A stretch of DNA of 64,000 nucleotides. Origin: Phallusia fumigata. Lineage: Eukaryota; Chordata; Ascidiacea; Phlebobranchia; Ascidiidae. The stretch is taken from positions 248,001 through 312,000 of the forward strand of contig QXVZ01020756.1 in NCBI GenBank assembly GCA_008931825.1, in the 5' to 3' direction. The translations under genes were made by a program, and so were the position numbers. A model generated the notes under the pieces. That model was not told the origin of the DNA, did not search any database, and saw only the letters and a program-made list of their open reading frames with translations. Below are positions 51,228 to 62,345 of the stretch, in pieces (position 1 is the first letter of the stretch; each line of letters begins with the position of its first letter).

Positions 51228-51714
51228 GGCCAGTCTGCAGAATATGACAATTCCCGACGAGATCTCAGGCGTGCAGGACCAAAATATTCCACGTGCGCGC
51301 ATGCTTGACCACTAAGTCTGTGTGCAAGACCAACAAGCCTGCATGCAACACAAGTGACAAAAAAGATTAGACAGGGCAATAAATTATGTCTTTGGTGCAA
51401 GTGTATTTGCAAAGTAACAACAAAACAAGCAGAATCCCTGCCAATCAAGACCCCTTTACAATGATATCCGTTTATATGTCGAAAAACATCCTGAATCAAT
51501 GTGAGAACACTCGACTTGTCATAAACATAAAAAAGCTCTGCGTTTGTAGCATTTTTAATTGATGCATGTAGTAATACAGCTATTATTCATCGATTGTTTT
51601 ATGTTTTAACCTTCGCGTGCAAAGAAAAAAATCCGCATGCAGCCAAAAAATTGGCATGCAAAAAAAATTGAAAAACAACTCGCGCGTGCTGCTGCCATAC
51701 TCTGCAGACTGGCC
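51228..51714. mobile_element. MITE candidate with GGCCAGTCTGCAG inverted ends
   Basis: The left end GGCCAGTCTGCAGAATATG and the reverse complement of the right end GGCCAGTCTGCAGAGTATG differ at one base over 19. The 487 bases between hold no transposase-like frame. The flanking target duplication was not identifiable, so the superfamily is open. Confidence 0.55.
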
Positions 51715-52081
51715 CCCAACTCAATACGTATCGTACCACACCGTGCCGTACTGTCATCCTTGACAATAACGCAATTATTCTTTTTTAAATAGGTTTTACG
51801 TGAACTTAAGGCATTTGTTTTCCCTTCAAATGATAGGACATACTTACACTACCACTCAGAATGGGTTGAAAACACAATAAAGATGGCTAAACTACAAACT
51901 TCCACAATCAATTAAGGGCTGACTTGTCTGATTCAATAACCTGTTGTGAGTCGCTTGTCGCGTCATGCGTGTCTCGTTTCGCGTGTCGCATTTTATAAAA
52001 ATATTATCGGGTAAACAAGATGTTGTGCTGCTGCTTTTTTCGTAATAAGAGTTATTCGACAGCAGACACTAAGCCTGTTTA

Positions 52082-52256
52082 CATGCACAAATTTACCCTG
52101 ATTACTGACGTCACTTACAGGGTAAATTTTACTCTCAAACTCCTTTTGTTCATTGTTAAGATTTACCCAGTAATTTACCCGATTTGCTTTTTTCCTTTTT
52201 CTTTCTTTCGCAAAACAGGGTAAATTTTGCAAATTTACCTGGGTAAATTTGTGCAT
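52082..52256. mobile_element. Short MITE or foldback element built of GTAAATTTAC words
   Basis: Perfect 17-base inverted ends, CATGCACAAATTTACCC at about 52083 and GGGTAAATTTGTGCATG ending at about 52256. Inside, variants of GGGTAAATTT and AATTTACCC recur at least six times. No coding frame is present. Confidence 0.6.
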
Positions 52257-52699
52257 GCTTGAATTTTCATTTTATTCGCACCTTTTTGAAAAGCCTTCTT
52301 GCGTTGGAGTTCTGTATTGATACTTTTTTGTAGTTAAAATCTATTTCCCTCCTTTCAAACTTGTTTATAGTGGACTGACTACCAAAACTTCTGGTTTATA
52401 CATGTTGCTTAACGTGTTTTTAAAGCAATATGCGCAGTGATATGAAATACAAATACAAACATAATGAAGGAAATGAACAAAACGAAAAAATAGGGCAAGT
52501 CGTTTGTAGTCCTCCGTCAAGGTGGCAGTCGTCTAAAGAAAAAACAACCGTGCCTTACTTTTGTATGTTCAGTATTATAGCTAAACTCAAGTCATGAATT
52601 GCATTATGTTAATTTGTTTGTGAAATAACAATCCAAAACATTGTTGTAACATCTGACTGCACAAAAGCGTTCGAAAACCCGTATCCGAAAACTTACTTT

Positions 52700-55526
52700 T
52701 TAAGGGCTGCAAGCCGCCTTCGGTACGCACACTCCCAGTTTGTTCATGTAAAGATCAGGCCCGCATATGCATTTCGACCTGCATTGTTGACGAATGCCAA
52801 CTATTCTTTTGCAGTACCCTTTGCCACGAGAATTGTCTGAACACCTACGAATGCAGCGAACGCATTCCGAGAAGATTTGATTGTGCTGGCAATCTGTAAA
52901 TACGAATCGATAGTTTTTGGTGTGAGTATAATTTGCAACACGTCATTATATGTTTTTTTGCAGCTAAAACATTTTCTAGTAGAACTGCCACTGAATAGGT
53001 AGTGTGACAGCAGACTCCTTACGAGTACAACCTACTTGGGCGTTGACACAACGAAATAAAACAAACTGCATCATAAATCCCACAGATACCAACAGTACAT
53101 TGGAAGCATTACGGGGGCCGACGGGCAGTGAAATTGTGGTCTCTTGGCAGTTACGCAAGCGTTTGCTTTGTGTCGAAGAGTATACCTGAACAGAACGCCC
53201 ACAAACGCTTGAGTATAACTACATGTAACCTTTACATAACATGACATAGGGGAGAGCGGGGTAAAACCAAGTGGTGAGGTAAAATGAAGTTGGCGTTTTT
53301 TAGGCCACCTACTTGCGCCACCATGCGCCAAATTTGTGCCTAGGTAGCCATCTTGGATATCTATCTTGTCAACGAACGGTTTTTATTTTGGCGGGCTTTT
53401 GTAATGTTGAGAGCAAAAAGTTAAAAAATGACGTATTTGCTAAAAAAATATGGTTGGATGAGTTTGTTTTTCATAGGTTACATAGGTTATTAAACTTCGA
53501 AGTCTTTATTGGTGTTAGGTTAGTGTTGATATTTAGCAATTGTGAAAGAAACTTTTAGTTTTATTCATTTAGTATTTTTTATGAGGAGTTTTTTATTTCA
53601 AGAATAGTGGGGGGTAAATCAAAGAACCCTACTTCATTTTACCCCAGTCTAGCAATGTAATGCTTTAAATTCATGTTTGTAGGTCCATTAATAATAAATC
53701 CAGGTCTTGCACAACAGTTCAGGCCCAAAAATTGTGTACAGATTTTTTAAGTTGTATTTTAGATGAGCAATACTGTAAACTGATTTTATGTGTAAGTAAG
53801 TCTCATATTACATGTTTATTATTGAGTGTTTGTTTCTATTAGGCAGTCAACATGGTTGGAACTTATGTAAGAAAAACAAAGAGGCAAAATTGGTCTCCAG
53901 AGGCTATGAAAACAGCTGTAGTGGAGGTGGTAAGCAAGCAAATGACATAAGGAAGCATCAGACAGTTTTTTGATTCCAAAAAGCACAATTGAAAGGCGGG
54001 TGGCATTATCTCGCAAAGGACAGTCATTAAACAAAGCATGCAATTGTATTCCACTTCAACAGAGGGATGGATTTGTTGCTGTTCATTCCACAAGTGGGCA
54101 CACTGCTCATGTGCAGGGGTGGAAGAGAAGGGAAGATGCATTCGCTATGTTTGTGATATATGCAAGTAAAAGGGTTTTGCTTGTTCGTTTGGTTTGCATT
54201 TGTTGTGTCAAAGCTTAACGTTTTGCCTAAATGCAAACAATAAAACCTTCGTTGGTATTGTGACATTCGTTTCTTCTCGATATTCCAATTTCCTGGCCAA
54301 AATGTCATGACCTCGTTTTACCCAACCCATAGGGCAAAATAGGAAAAAGAGGACCCTTGGGGTTTTGAAAATTTTCTAACTTTCCGCAATTATTTTTTAA
54401 ATTTTTTTTGCTGTTTTGTGTAGTAGATGGATCGAACTAGATGATGTGCAAGTTTGGTTTAAATATTCCTATTGGTTACGACGTCACAGCCGTTCCCGCT
54501 TAAGTGGTCCATTTTACCCCGCTTTCCCCTACGTTCGAGTGAGACAAAACTGATTCAAAAACTTACCTTTAAGGCAGTTTTTGGGTTCCACACACATTTC
54601 TACATTCTCATTCCAATGAGTTCCTTCTGGACATGCGCAACCCGGCTCGCAGGTGCGATCATTGTCATCGTCGTCATTGCATGCATCTGGATCAGTAAGG
54701 TCTTCGCAGTTCGGTTTGCACGGGAGGCATTTATAGTATTCCTTCCCGTTTTCACAAGCTGTATGAAATTAATTATTCTTACATTGGTGCATATATCTAA
54801 AAAAATATTTGTCTTACCAAAAGTATTGTTTTTGTGATGTCTTAGAGTGACTGTTTTGGGAGTTTTAAAGTATTCCTTGGCATTTTTTTGGAATAAAAAA
54901 AAAGCTTTAGGACAACTTTAAACAGTTTATCTTTAGGTTTTTAAACTGTAGTATTTCTTACGTTTCGGGCAATCATTCGGCAGTACACATTTTTCTAACA
55001 TTTCACTCCAGTATAATCCCCATTTGCACACACATCCAGGCACGCAAAGTAAACATTTCTTGTCTTCGTGGTAATCTTCGCAAGTTTTTTGGCAAGGAGA
55101 ACACCACTTGAAAATCTGTCCTTCGGGGCAAACTAAAATGATACCAAACACGTTTAGTTAATTCAGTTAAGCCTATAACTTACTTTCGCAAATCCCGTGG
55201 TGGGACTGGTATTCCTTTGACCACTGAGACGTTTTATAACTGTCTCAGTCGAAAGTAAACCATTATTTTCATGTTGAAAATCTGTATTGTGACGTCATAC
55301 CCTTCTGTCAATCAATATGACGTCATTTACACAAAAACTATGTACAAAATCCCCCCATGATTTAAATAGTTTTACGCCACTGTCATAACTTGTTTTCGGT
55401 TTGATAAACGATGTTGCTAAAACCACTGTTGAAATTTCGTTAATCAAAAATAATTTATAGTAACATACCTATATTCCAACCTTGGACACCAAAAGCCCCA
55501 ATAATCAGACAAAACAAAACTAACAT
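52700..55526 (-). CDS. Secreted protein with three TIL (trypsin-inhibitor-like) domains
   Basis: Four exons give 204 residues: 55469-55526, 54962-55132, 54567-54758, 52700-52893. Every intron is phase 1, the usual sign of modules that shuffle or duplicate by exon. Exon 1 encodes the signal peptide (MLVLFCLIIGAFGVQG). Exons 2-4 each encode one Cys-rich module of about 57-65 residues with TIL-type spacing (CPxGxxxxxCxPCxxxC, CxPGCxCxxGxxW, CVxxxxC). Such domains usually block serine proteases and act outside the cell in defence, coagulation or extracellular matrix; no reactive-site loop could be assigned here. Module 3 lacks the CPxG start and is the most diverged. The last intron contains a 1.3-kb pogo-like transposon. 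A TTTTAG acceptor lies 24 bases before the ATG. Confidence 0.85.
53249..54529 (+). mobile_element. pogo-like (Tc1/mariner superfamily) DNA transposon, internally reduced
   Basis: The inverted termini are GGGGAGAGCGGGGTAAAA on the left and the complement of TTTTACCCCGCTTTCCCC on the right, flanked by a TA duplication (53247-53248 and 54530-54531). Inside, on the plus strand from 53852, is a start of the form MVGTYVRKTKRQNWSPEAMK followed, after an interruption, by IPKSTIERRVALSRKG. This is the psq-type helix-turn-helix seen at the N-terminus of pogo/Tigger transposases. The frame is not continuous and no DDE catalytic region is present, so the copy is non-autonomous. Confidence 0.72.
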
Positions 55527-57220
55527 TTTGATGTTTCACTGGTGTTCTAAAATAATTAAATCATAGTTTGACAGAAAAGATTTAAATAATTAGGTATTTT
55601 CTCCTTGTTAAGCAACTCCGTTGCCTAAGATGTTAAACGATTTCTGAGATTAAACGTGCAAATGTTGCCATTTATAAACGCCAAAATCGTGATGCCTTTG
55701 CGTAATGAGTAATGACAGTCAAGAGACACAAACCGTTTAGGGCGGTCGGACATTTTTTAGAATTGAAAAACATTTTTGCAATAACCGTGTAACAAACAAA
55801 CAAAACTTTTTCTTCGTTACGCACTATTCGTTTTTGTAAATTCTATCAGTATTTAACGTTTTGTAGATTTTCCTTTTATTTGTGATTTATGTAACCCAGG
55901 CTGAAAAGCGATTAGTGGACCTAATTAAGTGTAAATGAAAGGATACCTGAAACCAAAATGTAGCTTAAATTTCAAGTCATGAAATTGTGTATGAGTTGGT
56001 CACTTACTTGTGTGTTTAAATTTCATCTTTGATCAGAGAAAAGACGCTTGTGTCTGGATCCTTTTAGCGATAGGTTCAACAAGTGCTTTGTTTTACGCCA
56101 CACTTGAAGTTGGTGGGTCAATCGAGTTCCAAATGGTGCAATGCTCAGGAAAAAACAAGGCGCTGAGGCGAAATTAGAACCAACAACATTTCGAGAGTAA
56201 AATGATTGGTTTAAGTGCCTGGGCGTTTCGGGTGCAATTCACCTGCTGCAATGGGAATAATGAATTCAAAAAAATTCTGCAATGACGTGATATGTTCCGG
56301 ATTTGTCAAAAACTGCAAACCAAGAATTCTGCAAAGGCGTGATATGTTGCAGACAAGCCAAAAACTGTGTCATTTGTCTGTTATTAATGATATATATCTC
56401 GTAATCATAAACTTTGTGACAAAAAGTCTGGAAAAGTCAATTATGAAATTGCTGTGTTACTCCAAAATTCTGCATTCATGCTAATTACAATATGGAAGTA
56501 TTACATATTAATTAGGATTCCGTAATTCTTGTTGTAGTTTCGGTAACTGCTTTATCATTGGGCAATGTACACATTTACATCTTTCATCTTTGCAAGAAAA
56601 ATGCATACTGGAAACCAACTAGCGCAAAAGCGTCGTTTTTGTAAACTTTAAGCAACTTACTTTTCAATGAAACATGTTTATATGCCCTGTTTGATTTGTT
56701 ACTAATTTTTCCTGGAAATTTACGGTTAGACAATTTATTGCTATTTTGTTTTATTTAATTTTAGCGTGCCACTTTAGATGTAGTATGCATTATTGCCACA
56801 CTTAATTTGCACATTTAATGCTGGTTTGTATTTTCTGAATAAACGATGTCTACATGTTTACATGTGTTTTTATTCTGATTTGGCATTTAAACACATTTTC
56901 AACAATATATATTGGTACGTAACATCGGGAAAAAATGCGCCCATGCTGCCAACGTGTTGAAACAAGAAGGTGCCATTGGGCTACAGAAAAGGAAAAAAAT
57001 AATCAGACTGCTCTGCCACTTCCAGCAGAGCTTCGGAACCTATGGCATTGCCACTACACATCTGCCAAGTTGATCCAAGATTTGTTGTAATGTAAACCAT
57101 TGTGTCCGCTTTGTACGTCATGTGCATTGTTTTGTAGTACTTAAACACTGATTAAAAATTGCAAAATAATTCTGCCCCATGTCAGCAAGTGTGGAACAAG
57201 ATTTGTTTAACACTACTTAC
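55527..57220. other. Spacer of the TIL array, homologous to 59900-63186
   Basis: Contains the gene A upstream region and a long block homologous to the spacer upstream of the second TIL gene. The clearest part is 56150-56530 against 60220-60590. No gene recognised. TGACGTCA-type words occur near 55290-55325. Confidence 0.6.
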
Positions 57221-57380
57221 GGTGTGGGCACTTTTATATTGGACACATTTGCTGTAGTCTTTGCTCCAATAAGTTCCTTTAGGGCAAGTACAATCAGAAT
57301 TACATTTTTTAGAATAACACTTGGTTTTGTCGTTCAATTCGTCGCAGTCTCTTGGACATGGGAGACATTCGTAGTAGACT
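57060..57380. repeat. Recent duplicate of 63053-63345
   Basis: The intron side (57064-57220) is almost identical to 63056-63186, with only a few differences by eye. The similarity continues into the adjoining TIL exon but is lower there. It marks recent duplication or gene conversion between two members of the array. Confidence 0.8.
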
Positions 57381-57904
57381 TTTGGGCTTGCAATTGTATT
57401 TTGGGGAACATTTCTTGCCTCCGTAGTAATCTTTGCAAGTTTGTTTGCATGGCGGACAGGGATGGTAATGCTTTCCCTTGGGACAAACTTTAAAAAAATA
57501 ATATGGAATTATGTTAAGTGGTTTTTGTGCATTTATCTAAGCAACGTGACAAGTATGGGCGATACGAGAATATAATTCTTTTCGACAGAACGACGCAGAT
57601 TGGTTCGCACTGATAACTTTTTCTTGTGCACAGTAAAATTCAAGATCATCTTTTAGGCTATGAGACGTATCCGCAAGTTTTCCAACTTGTAAAAGTGTCC
57701 CACGCTACTAAAAACTCTCTACAGGTCTTGTCACAGCTAATTTACGTGTATGATAACCTTGTTACGCTATGTTAAGCCCTGAAAAACATTAGGCGAGTTT
57801 ATTTAAAAATCTTACGGTTAAAATGTTTTTTTATCTCAACTTTGCTAATACATTTTGATGGAAGAAATCGGCAACTGCTCACAACTTGCGGTTTAAATCC
57901 CCCC

Positions 57905-58166
57905 CAAAAAAAACTGTTTACCATTCAAATGTGAATTATATGCTTGCGCATATTTGATACTGGGATCTGCCCTGAAGCTTTCATGCAGGCCAACGATAAC
58001 GGCATACTCACATAGTACGCCAGGCCTGCAAGAGGCGTTATACCGTATCATAGTCGGCCTTCCAAACATCTCAGTCAGCAAGGCATGGCTAGAAAAAATT
58101 GGGATTCGAACCCACGACAGGAGCCTATCCGGGGATGGCGCTCTACCAACTGAGCCACGCAGGCAC
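57905..58166 (-). mobile_element. tRNA-derived SINE
   Basis: On the minus strand a tRNA-like head starts at 58166 (GTGCCTGCGTGGCTCAGTTGG, A box TGGCTCAGTTGGTAGAGCG) with a B box GGGTTCGAATCCC at 58101-58113. A tRNA-unrelated body of about 190 bases follows. The end of the body (57922-57977) recurs at 58263-58318, just upstream of the head, so the locus looks like a full unit behind a partial unit. It lies in the first intron of the degenerate TIL copy. Confidence 0.7.
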
Positions 58167-58318
58167 GGAGGTGAGCTTGCCGAAAGTCGAATCACAGACA
58201 CCGCTGCCTGCTGTATGCTGCACATGTCGGCTTCCAGTAGGGGATCGCCAGATCGGCCATAGCGTTCAAATGTGAATAAAATGCTTGCGCATATTTGGTA
58301 CTGGGATCTGCCCTGAAG
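57922..58318. repeat. 56-base direct repeat bracketing the SINE
   Basis: Copies at 57922-57977 and 58263-58318 differ at about five positions. Too long for a target-site duplication; best read as the tail of two head-to-tail SINE units. Confidence 0.7.
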
Positions 58319-58414
58319 TTATATCTACTGGTAATCCTATGGTAACCTACCTTTTTCGCAGCGTGGAACAGCAAATGCCCCAATAACCTTGCAAAGCAAA
58401 ATCAGCACCTTCAT

Positions 58415-61400
58415 GTTGCACATATATTTCTTCTAAAATTTTACTACAAAATTTCAGGCATAAGATCGATTGACAAACGTTTCACACTATTTCGCAAAGT
58501 CGACACGGCACAACAAATCCAGACCGCGCTATCATTTATACAGGTGCACATGACGTATACGAGTAATAGCGGTATATCCTATGTGCTGTCCGAAATAGGT
58601 TTTTCTTACATGATCGACTTTAGATTTATTGTTTCATAACGTTAAAGCAAATTTTTACGTGTTCTACGTGAAGCTGTTTTTAACCTGATTTTGGCATAAA
58701 AAAACTGTCAGAAAAAGACGTATTTAAAAAGTTAGAAATTAATGATGTACTTGTTTTTACAGAAACTTTGACAAACAGTAATACCGTTTCTTACAATGTT
58801 TAAACTGGGTCTGCGACACAGCGTACAAATGCTGCTGTTTAAACACGCAAAAAACGTGATGACTTGGCTAAATTCGGGATGACAATGACCAGACGCAAAC
58901 CAATTAGTGGGATCCAGAATTTTGTGAGCAAAATAAAAATCGGAATTCTCCATGTAACTTGTATACTGATGTTAGTTAAAATTAGGAGTTTTGGAACCTA
59001 AAGGGAAACTGTTGTCATGTGTAGAGAAAAGATTATCTAAACATTAAAATGTGTTAGGAGTAACTTCTAAATTACTTCTTCACCCCGCAGTGCCAGTACC
59101 TCTCTTTTCAAATACCACATATCAATTAGGATTTCGTGATTTTTGTAACGCAAGGCACGGACTTGAAAGTAGCTTAATTGCAAAAATAACTTCCACCGAA
59201 CTTGCATGTGGTAATCACATTTCATTTGTTATCATCATTAGTGCTAAATGACAAGAGGCTTAAAACCCCGCGTTACACAGACATGTGGAGAAAGAGACAA
59301 AAATAGTAGAAACGTGACGCAAATGGTAGCATCATAAAGCCACAAGACAGAGGTTAAAATAAAACAAGGTGCGTACTGCATAAAGATAAAAACCGACTAT
59401 TAGAGATTGCGTAATAAACAATCGCACAGGCAAGTACACGGGGTCGACGTCAAGGTCCGGATTGTGTTCTTAAACATTGAGAGATTTAAACAACAACAAT
59501 CACATACGTTTTTGTCGGTGTCCATGACCTTTGGTTGGGAAAAAGTGACCTTGTGCGTGGGGTTCGATTTTGAGGGCCGACGCGTTTTGCCAATGCAGGA
59601 TAATATGCGGCTGCACACCAGACGGTAAACGACATTGCTTGATGGTCCCTTGAAGGAAGAATACGGAAAATCATCTTTGTTTTGTGTATGACGCGCAGGC
59701 GGGTGATTGCTTCGGTTTGACCATACCAAGTGCCGTAGCTCACGCGCCACTCAGCAGCAGCCGGTCCGAGGATGGGAAGCCTAAAATCACGTGCCTCTGC
59801 CCTCTGGTCGTCCACTGTTGTTTTGGCTTTGAAATTTTGAATAGGCTGCTGGTCTTTATCTCGATTTGTTATCAAATTGTTCTAACATTGCCAGCAAACC
59901 AATAATGAAATTTATAACATATGTCACATTATTTTGCAAAGTTATAGAGGTTTTGCGGATTTTCTTCCTATTTATAATTTACCTAAGCAAACGGTGAGAA
60001 GATTCTGCAAATACTAGGACTATCTATGCCTGAATAAAAGCTTACCTGACTGGAAACTTTAGTTTAAACGCACTTAAATTTTTGGTCTGTTTTAGTTTTG
60101 ACCTTGAATGGCGAAACAAAGCAAGCATAAAGAAAATCATAACGATAAGTTTGCCAATAAGTTGGATGCTTTACAGCAGTTTTTTAGTTGGTTCTCTAAA
60201 GCAGGGGCGCACAAAGGTTCTTGCTCGCGGAAACACAAGAGGCCAAGGCGGGATTAGATCCCGCGACCTTTCGAGCGCAAGGCGATTTGAGACGTGGGCG
60301 TTTCGAATGCAATTCACCTGCTGCAATGCGGATAATGAATTCTAAGAATTCTGCAATGACCTGATATGTTCCGGATATGTTGAAAACTGCAAACCAAGAA
60401 TTCTGCATAGCGTGATATGTTGCAGACAAGCCAAAAACTGTGTCATTTGTCTGTTATTAATGACATATATTCCGAAATCGAAAGTCTGGAAAATTTAATT
60501 ATGGAATTGCTGTCTCACTCCTGTATTCATGCCAATTACAAAGTGTAAGTATTACATGTTAATTACGATTACATAATTTGTACAGAAGCTTTGATAATCA
60601 CTTCATCTTACTAAAAGCAATGTACATAGATTTTTTTTTATTATTGCACTATAAAACTAAGTGGCTTAAATCACAATGCTTGACAGCGTTTTGCTAATAA
60701 CATTTTAGCTGTCCGCTGTGCGATTTATTACACGATGCAAGACAATTTTTGTATTATTTTTTTGAAGTTGGTTTGTTTAAGGGTTTTACTTATAGGTCGG
60801 TGTTGATCAAAATCTGCTTAAAGTTTGTTGCCCATCTGGGAAACATAAAGGACTACTGAGGGATTAGTACCAACAGCTGGAAACGTTGGTGGCTGTTTTT
60901 TTAAACAAATCTTTCCAATCATCTTGATTTATGGATATCGAACAACTTAATTTCTCACTTTTCATGCGTTGTTTTAATTTTTCATGGTTTCTTTTAAATT
61001 CAAAATAATTAATTGCTTTTATATGAATTTTAATGACAGTGGAATTAACTTTAAACGTATTATAGTACACATCGAATAACATCTGCACTTGATTACGCTG
61101 ATTGGGATTTATGTCGTATAAACATCGTTTACTTGCGTTTTTTAGTGTAAATGTTACCGTTTCATCGCCAAAGATTTTTTCAGTGAATCAATCTGGGATA
61201 ACAATTACATTGGTAAAATAACGTTTAAAGCATATTGCTATTTGTTCAAGGATTTGTAATAAATGTTCTGGATAACCATCTTCTCCATATGTTTAGTAAC
61301 TAGTCCGATTTAATATTCTGTCGCGTGTCGCTTGCCGCTTTTACTACCACACCTTAATTTTTTTTAAATGCGATTGAGTAGAAGGACTATTTACTATTGA

Positions 61401-62345
61401 TACACTTTTCTTTATTTTGAAACAACGCTGGGATGCGTAAACCTAATAATGATTTCGCAGCTTGCCCTGTTTTTAAATACATTGCGTTATAGACCAAAGT
61501 GTTTTCACTTCGGGTGCTAACGTTTCCTCAATTTTGTTTTAAAGAAAACAACCTGATTTTGCATTGCGAAGTCAACAGTGGTATGAAGCAATATTTTTTA
61601 ATCTTAATGCTTTTAAACATTTCGAAACAGAATGACGATCGACAGGACTTGTTGATATATGCGAATATATATGTTTATTTGTTGTAACACACAAGTTGGT
61701 TTACTGTATCACAACAGTTAAATGATAGATATGAAAAGAGAGTAAATGTAGAATTCGTCGTCAGTTTCCGGTCATTTTGAAAATCATCTAAAAAAATTGA
61801 AGACGTAATTTTGTAGACAAACTTTGTAATGAACCTAGACAGTGATTAGCTTGAAACCTAATAGGATCTTTTTCTTTATCGAGCTAGCATTTAATGAAGT
61901 CGAACAGTTCCATAAAATTTTGTCGTTGAAACAATATTTTTTCAGGTATAACGTCATTAAATTTGGACTATTTCTAATTTAGTGTCAACAAACCGATAGC
62001 GTGGCACGTGCGACGTCATGAAAGCTAAATATTCGAAAAATTTAATTGTCTGATAAATGAAAGTTAGCAAAAATGGCTTTATTGTGGAAGGGTATGACTT
62101 CCCTCGAGTCACCAACTGCAAGACATAGCCCCGACTTAAACGCGGTAGTTCAATGAAACGGTAACTTGATATGTTTACACACTTTAAATCAACTCAACAG
62201 CAATTTCACGTTCAAAAAGGATTTCGATCGAGCTTTCAGCCGACATTTAAAAACAACTTTGTCAATGTCGATTGCACGAAACTGTTTGAAAACCCGTTCT
62301 CCAAAACTTACCCATCATTGAGAAATAAGGATCGTAATGTCCTTG
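58415..62345. other. Spacer of the TIL array
   Basis: No gene supported. 59900-60600 is homologous to 55740-56590. A pair of overlapping minus-strand frames at 59400-59875 hints at an old retroelement piece (SSNVVYRLVC..CIGKTRRP recalls a GIY-YIG motif), but this is weak. The rest is AT-rich without recognisable content. Confidence 0.45.
60220..60590. repeat. Spacer duplicate of 56150-56530
   Basis: Both copies share in order the blocks caattcacctgctgcaatg, ctgatatgttccgga or its variant, aaactgcaaaccaagaattctg, and aagccaaaaactgtgtcatt. Weaker similarity continues upstream on both sides, which favours a tandem duplication of the whole gene unit over a mobile element. Confidence 0.7.

Larger units (their letters stand above)
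57221..58414 (-). pseudogene. Degenerate TIL-domain gene copy
   Basis: The signal-peptide exon is intact (58351-58414, MKVLILLCKVIGAFAV, phase 1 donor). It is followed by a single long exon-like block (57221-57487) that begins like one TIL module (CPKGKHYHPCPPCKQTC) and continues as the second half of another (YYECLPCPRDC, CPKGTYWSKDYSKC). The two halves are in different frames, as if a deletion had fused two neighbouring modules. No terminal exon equivalent to those of the flanking genes is found to its left. About two or three breaks are apparent. The first intron contains a tRNA-derived SINE. It could still make a short secreted peptide. Confidence 0.65.

Noticed and set aside
54472-54837. 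121-codon plus-strand frame with hydrophobic runs
   Set aside because: It is the antisense of the TIL exon 54567-54758.
59400-59875. Overlapping minus-strand frames with a GIY-YIG-like stretch (SSNVVYRLVC..CIGKTRRP)
   Set aside because: Could be a degraded retroelement end, but the match is short and the rest of the frame shows nothing diagnostic; not called as a feature.
60864-61088. 74-codon minus-strand frame in the TIL spacer
   Set aside because: AT-rich, no Cys pattern, no splice context.
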